This document shows, one piece after another, positions 39,755-64,000 of a DNA stretch of 64,000 nt. Within the stretch, counting starts at the first letter, position 1. Every line of letters begins with the position of its first letter. The DNA comes from Scylla paramamosain (taxonomy: Eukaryota; Arthropoda; Malacostraca; Decapoda; Portunidae): assembly GCF_035594125.1 (NCBI RefSeq), contig NC_087151.1:30368021-30432020 (forward strand). The letters are read 5' to 3'. The notes below the pieces were generated by a model. The model ran no database searches, was not told the origin of the DNA, and was given only the letters and a program-made list of their open reading frames with translations. The translations under genes were made by a program, and so were the position numbers.

Positions 39755-40423
39755 ATGGGTGGAAGAGGTCGTGGGCGTGGCCGAGGAAAGGGTATGAGTT
39801 TGGAGCAGCTTGGGGTACAGAAGGGAGAAGTCTTACCAGATAGGATTGTTGGTCCCCCTGAAACATATCCACCACTTGAATTCAGGCCAGTGCAACCAAC
39901 GCAAGAAAAGAATTTGGCCGAGTCGTACTTATTGGTTGTCAAGAAAGAGTTCCGGGAACATATGCAAAATTCTCAGTTTTACATTCAACCTGGAGTTAAA
40001 AGGAAGGATATCGAGAGATATTCTGACAGGTACCAACTTCTAGCTAGTCACCGAGGCCAACTTAGCCTTAACTGGTCTCGATTCCCTAAAGAACTCCATC
40101 CCACTTCAGTGTCTATTTTAAGGAAAAAAAGAAAGAAAGAATCTGAAAAGGTTAAAGTCAATGTAAAGAAAGCTCGAACCAAAGACATGAATGTCAGTGA
40201 GACTCTGGAAGCTCTAGAAAAAGCAGAAGCAATGGGTATAGAGGATAATGAGGAAGATGAAAGAGATAATACAGATAAAGCAGAAGTTGAAGATGTGGAA
40301 GAGCTTGAAGAGGTTGATGAAGAGTTGGATGAAGGGACAGACTATTTCAACAGCTACTTTGATAATGGTGACAATTATCTTGATGAAGAAGATGATGCTT
40401 TAGAGGAAGGAGGAGTATTTTGA
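39755..40423 (+). CDS. POLR3G: RNA polymerase III subunit RPC7 (POLR3G/POLR3GL)
   Basis: One uninterrupted 222-residue frame. The ATG at 39755 is chosen over the upstream in-frame ATG (39659) because the family begins with a Gly/Arg-rich segment, here MGGRGRGRGRGKG. RPC7 is part of the RPC3-RPC6-RPC7 heterotrimer that helps RNA polymerase III open promoters of tRNA and 5S genes in the nucleus. Family marks are KGEVLPDRIVGPPETYPPLE (about 29-48), an LVVKKEFREHM helix, RKDIERYSDRY (about 88-98), and a long Asp/Glu-rich tail ending in YFNSYFDNGDNYLDEED. An acceptor (TTCACAG, 39741-39747) precedes the ATG, so a 5' UTR intron is likely. The absence of coding introns is unusual next to the split genes here. 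It starts only 412 bp after the DPH3 stop codon, on the same strand. Confidence 0.92.
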   Translation: MGGRGRGRGRGKGMSLEQLGVQKGEVLPDRIVGPPETYPPLEFRPVQPTQEKNLAESYLLVVKKEFREHMQNSQFYIQPGVKRKDIERYSDRYQLLASHRGQLSLNWSRFPKELHPTSVSILRKKRKKESEKVKVNVKKARTKDMNVSETLEALEKAEAMGIEDNEEDERDNTDKAEVEDVEELEEVDEELDEGTDYFNSYFDNGDNYLDEEDDALEEGGVF

Positions 40424-40437
40424 TCTTGTCTTTACTC

Positions 40438-40443
40438 AATAAA
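40438..40443 (+). terminator. POLR3G polyadenylation signal candidate
   Basis: AATAAA begins 15 bp after the POLR3G stop codon, implying a very short 3' UTR. Confidence 0.6.
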
Positions 40444-41338
40444 TTCACAAAATTTATTTATTTGATTATTGGCCTTCAGGTCAATGATGGATTATTGCTC
40501 TGGGTCATAAGACCACTGCATTACCAGTGAACTTACCTTCTTCAGGAGCCACCATAGATAGGATCAGTATTGGGAGGATAGGCAGACAACTAAGCTGGTT
40601 CAGTTTTTATTTACCCTAATCTTGATTCAAACCCAAGTGTGAGGAACTTGTATTTTTTTTTTTTTTTTTTCCTTTTTTATGAAGGTAAAAAAAAAAATTG
40701 TTGCAATTTAAAATTTTCGTTAAAGATTACAGATTACTAAATCATGAAAAGAAGAAGGATATTGATATTGAAAATATGTATCAATCAATTAAGAGTGTAT
40801 TTTTAGTGTCAATTTTTTTTTAACCCTTTTCAACCTGAATTATGTGAGAGTTAGTATTTTTAATTTTTATTTTAATATGTTGTTCTTAGAGCTCCAAATA
40901 CCATATGCAAACCCCAACATAATCTAGAAGATTATACTATGATTTATACAGATGGGAACTGTAGTTCCCATCAGGTCAACGTCAAAATGGGGATTAACAT
41001 CTGAATATAATATATCATAATTTATTACAGTTTCTGTATGCATAGAAATTTCTTTTATTGGAAAAATGCCTGCTTATGCATCAAAAGAAAAAAATTGTAG
41101 CATTTTTGGACAGTTTACATGAAAAAATATGACACAGCAGCATGAATATAATAAAAAAAAAATTCCCTTGAAATTTTATAACTTACACATTATTATTAGA
41201 TGCAATACAAAGGAAAAAAAGAAATATTTCTTCAAAAGAGTTAAAAATTCAATTTCCATCTGTTTTACATGAAGAAATTGCATGCCAAATAATTACATAA
41301 TTATTAGTAAAAAACCTTAATCAGTACATAAATCCAAT

Positions 41339-41370
<32 letters not shown>

Positions 41371-41402
41371 TTTGTAAATACACTTAATTACTTTTGGACT
41401 GT
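40444..41402. other. Spacer between POLR3G and the piggyBac remnant
   Basis: A/T-rich with several homopolymers and no recognised gene. A block at about 40725-40815 resembles, at low identity, 44330-44420 on the other side of the piggyBac and LINE copies. This may be an old flanking repeat. Confidence 0.4.
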
Positions 41403-43030
41403 TCATGAATGATATTCTCTGAAGCAGTTTTTTGAAGAATTACAGCACAGGTGAACTCCACAGTGGCTGCAAATAGAGATGGGTCTTGATTCTATGCCAT
41501 TCTCTGAGCATACTTCACATCTACCTTTCTTCTGAATAAACTGTGGCCAGTGTACACCAGTGTTGCTAAGTGTGACTGACTCTGGAACACTGAAAGCAAT
41601 CTTGCGACATTTTGAAGCACCTGGGGAGCTTCTGTTTTTTTCCTAGTGTAAGAAGCCCCAATGCAAGTTCCCTATGAAAATCCAACAATGGAGTTTTTTC
41701 ATCAACAGTTTCCTTATAGAGAACAAAAGCATTGATAATTATCATGTAAAGTAGACCAAAGAAAATTCTGTGCCACCATTTCTTGCTCTTCCTATTGATG
41801 CCATATATCTGTCGAAGCATGTCATGTTTATCCACACCTCCCATGTTTTCATAATAGTAACTGTCAACTTTGATCCATTTTTTTCTTTTCTTTATACCCT
41901 TGTAGTTGCCACTCCATGATAATTTGAAATCAGATGTACTGATTTACTGTCCTTCCATCTATATACAGTGATTCCATTAGCTGTGGACCTGTAATCAAAA
42001 TCTCCTCTCTTTAGGGTCTTATCATCAGCAAGAAGAGGGAAGTCCTTCCTAGAAGGCCTTATTGTTGCACAAGCTAGTTTATTCTTTTGTAGGATCTCCA
42101 TCAGTAGAATTGAAGAAAAGTAGTTGTCAAAGTAAATTTTGTGATTTTTCCCACATACATGCTGCGTCAATCTCATTACAACATCTAAGCCCAGGTGTTT
42201 CTTCCTTCATGTATCATTCCCTTTGATTTTACCTGTGTAAATTTCAAACTTGAATATGTACCCATTATTATCAGCTAAACACCACAATTTATAACCCCTC
42301 TTTATTGGCTTCATGGGATTGTACTGCTTGAGACAACTTCTCCCTTTGAAGCAAATCATGGATTCATCTACACTGAGATGCTCAGATAGGGATCTTTTTC
42401 TCTCCAAACAGGAAATTAATTCTCTCAATAAGCAGTCTTGCTTTCCATAGCTTGTTGTTAGGATCAATTTTACTGTTGTCATTTAGATGGAGTTTACCAA
42501 GAGTCTGTGTGAACCTTTCACGAGCCATTGCCCCTTGAATAGAGTGGACACCCATGTCTTCCCCTGCCATCCAGTAGTGCCATAGTGATGGCAGGTGATG
42601 ATACCCCATCATAATATTAATCCCAAGGAAAACATAAAAGTTCATCTTTTGTTATATTTCCAGTCTTGCTTTTTTGTGTGCTGTATAGATTTGTCTCATA
42701 ATGAATTCTGTCCATCAGTTCCTCATCAAAAAATGTAAGGAAAGCCTCAAGTATGTTGTCAGGCGAGGTCTCACCTATGGCACTTGGCTGGAAGACTGTT
42801 ACCTGACTTCCGACTTTTTCCTCTATAGTCGACGTGAGCCTTTCATGTTGCTTTCATCTGAAACATTTTCATCTTGGCTACAATTTACAGTTTCTCCATC
42901 TATATAATTTTCTTGCTGCTCTTGAGCATGAGACAGTGGATCAGGTCTCCATACGAAATCTTGACCATCGTCATCCGAATCCTCCTCGATGTCAGTGTCT
43001 GTTTCATAATTATTATTATTCTGGGCCTGT
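41403..43030 (-). pseudogene. piggyBac transposase, inactivated
   Basis: Read on the minus strand, the order of motifs is that of a piggyBac DDD transposase. An acidic N-terminus (about 43000-42700) is followed by LGKLHLNDNSKIDPNNKLWK, SVDESMICFKGR (first Asp), a KRGYKLWCLADNNGYIFKFE block, IYFDNYFSSILLMEIL (second Asp), GGVDKHDMLRQIYG (third Asp) and a C-terminal cysteine-rich finger (CEVCSENG...CSHCGVHLCC). The stop is at 41403-41405. Two frameshifts (near 42400 and 41870), a stop near 42205 and N-terminal damage disable it. I did not identify terminal inverted repeats or TTAA boundaries with confidence. Confidence 0.88.
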
Positions 43031-43149
43031 AAAAAAAAAAAAAAAAAAAAAATTGCAAATAAGAAATTTCCTTCAAAATTAGAGAATATCTAATCATGAA
43101 AATTAGGAAAAGAATATTTATATAGAGGGATTATATCAATCAACATTTT

Positions 43150-44012
43150 TTTTTTTTCAATGTAGGAAGGACATTGGCCAAGGGCAACAAAAATCCAATA
43201 AGAAAAAAATGCCCACTGAAATGCCAGTCCCATAAAAGGGTCAAAGCAGTAGTCAAAAACTGATGAATAAGTGTCTTGAAACCTCCCTCTTGAAGGAATT
43301 CAAGTCATAGGAAGGTGGATATACAAAAGCAAGCAGGGAGTTCTAGAGTTTACCAGAGAAAGGGATGAATGATTGAGAATACTGGTTAACTCTTGGGTTA
43401 GAGAGGTGGACAGAATAGGGGTGAGAGAAAGAAGAAAGTCTTGTGCAGCGAGGCTGCGGGAGGAGGGGAGGCATGCAGTTAGCAAGATCAGAAGAGCAGT
43501 TAGCATGAAAATACCGGTAGAGGATAGCAAGAGATGCAACACTGCAACGATGAGAGACAGGCTGAAGGCAGTCAGTTGGAGGAGAGAGAGAGTTGAGGAG
43601 ACGAAAAGCTTTTAATTCTACCTTGTCTAGAAGAGCAGTATGAGTGGAATCCCCCGCAGACGTGTGAAGCATACTCCATACATGGATGGATAAGGCCCTT
43701 GTACAAAGTTAGCAGCTCGGGTGGTGAGAAAAACTGGCGGAGACGTCTCAGAACACCTAACTTCATAGAAGCTGTTTTAGCTAGAGATGAGATATGAAGT
43801 TTCCAGTTCAGATTATAAGTAAAGGACAGACCGAGGATGTTCAGTGTAGAAGAGGGGGACAGTTGAGTGTCATTGAAGAAGAGGGGATAGTTGTCTGGAA
43901 GGTTGTGTTGAGTTGATAAATGGAGGAATTGAGTTTTTGAGGCATTGAACAATACCAAGTTTGCTCTGCCCCAATCAGAAATTTTAGAAAGATCAGAAGT
44001 CAAGCGTTCTGT
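43150..44012 (-). mobile_element. LINE A copy, 5' truncated
   Basis: This closely matches the full LINE at 21350-22205 (most lines differ by only a few bases). It includes the poly-A tail, seen as T residues at 43148-43160. It encodes the C-terminal 280 or so residues (from [20 protein letters not shown]), with at least two frameshifts near 43650. The 5' break falls at GTTCTGTG, where the sequence turns into (TG)n at 44010-44034. Confidence 0.92.
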
Positions 44013-44109
44013 GTGTGTGTGTGTGTGTGTGTGTGAAATATGGTTATTATTTATGCACCATTCATAAATCAAAAGAATATTTTACATGATACTTTTTTTT
44101 TTAAGTAAG

Positions 44110-44279
<170 letters not shown>

Positions 44280-44568
44280 ATTAGATTGGGACCTAAAAAC
44301 AAATATTAAATATTTGTTGTTTGGAATTTTCCTCTAAGATTACATAACAATTATGAAAAGTAGAAGAATATTGGTATAAAAGTATATATCAGTCCATAAA
44401 GAGTGTTTTCTTCTTTATCTATTTCTTCTAAAAGTGAAATATGGTCACTGTCTACGCACGACACTTAAGAACTCAAAAAAGTATTTTATATATGTGCAAT
44501 GGTTATTCTTTATATAAGGAACATATCCCTATAATCAAATTAAAACTTTTGGGATTATTTTTTTCTTT

Positions 44569-53280
<8,712 letters not shown>

Positions 53281-53989
53281 TCACAGAGGAAACTTAACTT
53301 TAGTCTTTTGTTTCCTTAAAGACTTAATTCTGCTAAACTTGTATTTTCAATTACCTCAAGTTACCTTGCATTTTGTTAAGTCCTTTTCCTTTACAGTGAA
53401 CTCTACCTTCTGTTAATACTAAGCTGCATAGTGCAAAGTACAACATATTTAGGCCTTCAGAATAAGCAGATGACTATTACCAACATTTAATTTTCTTAGA
53501 TATATGCTGACATAGTTAAGCATTATTAAAAGTGCTAAAAATATACTCGTAAAGACTGATTTTTGGCCCAGCACCTTTGTGGCCCAAGCAGCTGTGTTGT
53601 GATATGCTGTGTCAGGAATCAGGATAGCTATATCTCAATGGATGGGTCTTTCACTAGTCTCCGAGGAGTGGAGCTGCAATTTAACTCACCGTATCGCCTT
53701 TGGCAAATATCTTAATGCTGCTTCACAACCATCTTTGCACTATTTCTTGTCATCAGCCATTTTATAAGTGGGTGAACAGATATTTTTTTAGTCTCAGGAG
53801 TGAGTCTAGTAAGTCTGGTTGGTAAACAATTACCTTAAACAAACTAATTTGTGTGCATATGTCAAACAATTTTCTTGCTTTGGTGGTTGTTTTCCTCTTT
53901 AGTAGCTTGATTATAATTAAACTGAAACAGAAAGGTAATATTTTGTTTTGTAAGCAGATTTACCTATAATGTCTTGTTGCATATAAAAG

Positions 53990-53995
53990 AATAAA
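53990..53995 (+). terminator. TXNL1 polyadenylation signal candidate
   Basis: AATAAA lies 710 bp after the TXNL1 stop codon. No earlier canonical hexamer was noticed, so a 3' UTR of about 730 nt is inferred. Confidence 0.5.
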
Positions 53996-54818
53996 ATCTA
54001 AATCTTGTATGTTATTTCGCTTGAAAGATTACACACATACATACAGGATGCAAGGAGGCAGATGACACAAATTATTATTGTCTTGCTTCACAGTAATGCT
54101 GGTTATGTGCTGATTATAATCAAGATTACAAATTATTCCTTCTCATGTTTATCGTTCCTCTAATTCATTAACCACTTTTCTATGGATTGTATTTTCACTA
54201 CCAAGAGTATGATGCATACCTACATATTCTGCATGTAAGTCCTCCTTTGAAGCTATTTATTTACCATTCTTATATGTAATTTCTTTAGTTCTGAAATCTC
54301 TCTCTCTCTCTCTCTCTCTCTCTATTTATTATTCCAGGTCCATATTTTGAAATGCTTTAGGATGTCATCATAATTACTTTCAAAGGCCACAGAGATGATT
54401 AGTCAGATTCTTATAAGCCTTTTCCCTATTGATTCAGAATCCTTGTTAAACTATAATTAAAACACCATTGAAAACACTAAGAACTTCTACAAGAGCATGT
54501 TAAAAATAATAAAGGTGCTACAATGTTTGAGAATATAGTTGTTGCTTAGTAGACCATTATAAACTCCACTATCTTTTTTTATTTATTTATTTATTTTTTT
54601 GTACCAAAATCTATACTTTACATTTCATAAATGCAAGAGAAACTAAATTCATGAAAATATATAAAGTAATACTCAGTTATCACCACACATACAATGATCT
54701 GGCTAAGCATTAGCTGTAAAGTGGTCATTTACTCACCTATTCTACTTACAGCAAGTGATTATCTCTCAAAATATCATCTTTCTCCTATATGTGAAGGAGG
54801 CACACCAAGGCCTCAGAG

Positions 54819-54822
<4 letters not shown>

Positions 54823-54888
<66 letters not shown>
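54823..54888. repeat. (TC)n microsatellite
   Basis: A pure TC tract between TXNL1 and ANKS3. Confidence 0.98.
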
Positions 54889-54889
<1 letters not shown>

Positions 54890-55718
54890 CTGGTTGCCTC
54901 ACAATGTCTCTGGTTTCAGGAGGATACAAAAAATCTTTTGTAATGATATCTAAGCCCTGAAAGCTTAAATACCCATCTAACACAGCATCAGGTCTACTTT
55001 TCACTTGGCACACTTACCACAGATTTTTCATGTGCCACTATATCTATTCCTATTGCTGGAGAGGAAGCCAACAAGGAGCTATATGAGCTTTGATTAACCT
55101 TCATTACCAACCACAATATATGCAACAAGTTCATCAAATCCTAGAGCCCTCCTAAGATCTCATCTTACAGTATATCTGCTTACTTTGCCATACCTACTGG
55201 TATTTTATCATTCACTTGAAAGGTTATCATATTTCATCCAACCATTCTCGTTCATTCACCAGTCAACCAATGCAGCCTACATGTTTATATCACATTACCA
55301 ATGCACTTAATTCCAGTCTCCTGTTATACAGTTACTGAGCAATAATACATCTTACAAAGTACTACAAAACGGTAACACAGGTTCCATCCCCTTGACATTA
55401 GCCCAAATCATTAGCCCAAAGAGTTAAGCCCAAATCTTATAACCATAAAACATTACACTAATCACATATGAAGCATACAAAATGTACTTCATGTGGAAGG
55501 CAACATATTACTTTATGAAAGCAAAAATTAGGTTGTTAGTGATGACAATGTCCACATAGGAACACGTGATAAAAAGAGCAAAAGGGATGGCTGTGCAGTA
55601 CTACTGTAAGAGGCAGTTTTACAACTGTGGAAGACCATGTAGCATGAAGTTATTGATCAATATTAAAAAGACAAGTTGGACAGCAATAACTATAATACAT
55701 AGCACCAGTTTGTAAATA

Positions 55719-56276
55719 CAGTGGAACCTTGGTTCACGAACGTTCCAATACATGAACAAATTAATTTCCGAACAGATTTTTCAAGCAATTTTTTCATTGG
55801 TTCACAAACAGTGTTTCAGTGTGCAAACACACAAACACTGCACACTCCCTCAGCAGGCAAGGACATGCTCAAGTGTGTTTTAGCATGCCTGTCAGGAACA
55901 GTGTTTGTTCGTGTGCTGTGTTCATAAACATTACTTTTTGGGGTCTTTTTTGCTCTTATCAAGTTATTTTAGCCCTCATTATGGCTCCTAGGAAAAAACA
56001 GTGATATTGGTAACAGGAAGCCTAAACATGTTACTGTGGAACTCAAGAAAGAAACAATAACGAAACATGAAAATGGAGTTCGTGCTTCTGCCATCACCAG
56101 GCAGCACAGCATGGCAAAATCAAACTATCAGTCTGATCTTGAAGAATGTACTGATGTATATGTACCTACATATATGGTAACCTTTCAATTGGAAAAACAT
56201 GTTATGGTTTGCAAACATTTCAGTTTTACGAACTGAGTCATGGAACAGATTAAGTTTGTGAAGCAAGGTTCCACTG
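55719..56276 (+). mobile_element. Tigger-type element (CAGTGG family), internally deleted
   Basis: The ends CAGTGGAACCTTGGTTCACG and GCAAGGTTCCACTG are flanked by TA on both sides. The interior begins a transposase with MAPRKK at 55981, followed after a frameshift by HVTVELKKETITKHENGVRA and SAITRQHSMAKS. This is the N-terminal helix-turn-helix of jerky/Tigger transposases. It then jumps to the 3' end. The 558 bp copy is nonautonomous. It shares ends with 2509-3274. Confidence 0.88.
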
Positions 56277-57095
56277 TAATTCGATAAATCCAGCAACTCC
56301 TTATGTTCTCTAAAAAAATCTTTTAACCTATCCAGAAATAAAAATAATTTGTTAATAACAAAAAATGTAACTCCCACATATTTTCTACAGACTAAGCACT
56401 AGAGATGAGTATTTGTTTACTGATATAATAAAATTTCACAACAAAGTAAACTTGAGCAAGTCAGTAAGTAAAAGTATACCTAATGCATGCCAGTACCTGT
56501 CATTGCATATGTTGGATATGTAAGTTTCAAGAAACCTTGATGTTTTGCTTGATTCTGTAATGTATTGGAGCTGTAGCAAATAAAAACTTAGCCCCAGCTG
56601 CTGATTGGCTGAGCACTGGCTTTCTCAAGATATGTCTGTAACATTAATGTGTAAAACCAAATAGGTATTCAATGCAATGGACATTGTGAATAGACTAAGG
56701 TGAAAGTGGTACTGTAAGTCTCAGTCACTCACCTAACATTCTATAGAGGTAAAGAACAGATTTTTCTGGACAAAAAAATATTCACAAACACATCACTGGT
56801 GTAAAAATGGTGGAAGTTACAAGGGGGAAAAAAAAGTACATAAGAAGTGAAACTTCAAAGGAATGTAACAAATCCTTGCATCTATTTGTCATAAAGTATT
56901 AGTCAATGTGAACCTTATTTAGCACCTTTTAAAACTTTTGTCAATTCAATGTCAAAATAACTTCCTTTAACTCATGATTACTGGCTGAAGGAATGACTAA
57001 ATTTCACATCACAGGTCTATGTTTCCTTTAACAATAAAAACCCCACAGAGGAACATCATAACAATAGTGTATGATGACTATGGGACATAAATTTA

Positions 57096-63861
<6,766 letters not shown>

Positions 63862-64000
63862 TCACCTCTGGAAGGACAGACTTCATCAGGCTTAATTCAA
63901 ACTGAGAATTTAGGGAGTGCATATACTAGGTAGGAATGGTGATCCAGTCATATTGAGTGCCACAAATATCTTGGTGATGAGGGATGTGGTCAGGTCAGAA
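63862..64000. other. ANKS3 upstream edge
   Basis: This is sequence 5' of the ANKS3 start on the minus strand. A pyrimidine-rich AG can be read just upstream of the ATG, so the ATG may sit near the start of an internal exon. The window ends before any promoter can be judged. Confidence 0.3.

Larger units (their letters stand above)
53281..55718. other. TXNL1 3' UTR and intergenic spacer
   Basis: The TXNL1 3' UTR probably runs to the AATAAA at 53990. Short TC tracts occur at 54299-54323 and 54823-54888. No further gene is recognised. Confidence 0.5.

Overview
This 64 kb window is animal nuclear DNA, most likely from a decapod crustacean such as a crab or shrimp. Genes are split by large introns with GT-AG junctions. 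Dinucleotide microsatellites are very long and dense. The transposons are typical of decapod genomes. Degenerate AACCT tracts match the arthropod telomere unit TTAGG. The organism call is inference; no ribosomal or mitochondrial marker is present.

Six host genes can be read by exon phase. OTUB1 (last four coding exons, 481-6345, +) is a ubiquitin-specific cysteine protease. CEP89 (11 coding exons, 10657-28808, +) is a centriole/cilium coiled-coil protein. DPH3 (two coding exons, 37825-39342, +) acts in diphthamide and tRNA modification. POLR3G/RPC7 (one coding exon, 39755-40423, +) is an RNA polymerase III subunit. TXNL1 (six exons, 45885-53280, +) is a proteasome-associated thioredoxin. ANKS3 (eight exons, 57096-63861, -) is a ciliary ankyrin/SAM protein. 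DPH3 and POLR3G are a compact head-to-tail pair 412 bp apart. TXNL1 and ANKS3 converge tail to tail. The genes do not form an operon or a shared pathway. CEP89 and ANKS3 are both cilium-related, but they lie about 28 kb apart and are not obviously linked.

Mobile elements fill the rest. LINE family A has one complete 1033-codon endonuclease/reverse-transcriptase ORF in a CEP89 intron and four truncated copies, all on the minus strand. LINE family B is present only as fragments, several bounded by microsatellites. An LTR (Ty3/gypsy-like) element at 30697-33819 keeps both LTRs, gag and the integrase tail but has lost the polymerase core. There is a BEL/Pao fragment, a probable solo LTR in TXNL1 intron 1, a broken piggyBac transposase, and a FLYWCH/MULE transposase split by a Tigger/pogo element. 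Other Tigger-type elements have intact terminal inverted repeats and TA duplications. tRNA-derived SINEs have simple-sequence tails. A 592 bp inverted-repeat element is sandwiched between two (AT)n tracts.

I found no convincing new gene system. The most interesting points are structural. A Tigger-derived element ends 22 bp before TXNL1 exon 2 and appears to supply the intron branch point. Transposons are nested inside one another and inside microsatellites. LINE break points repeatedly coincide with simple-sequence tracts.
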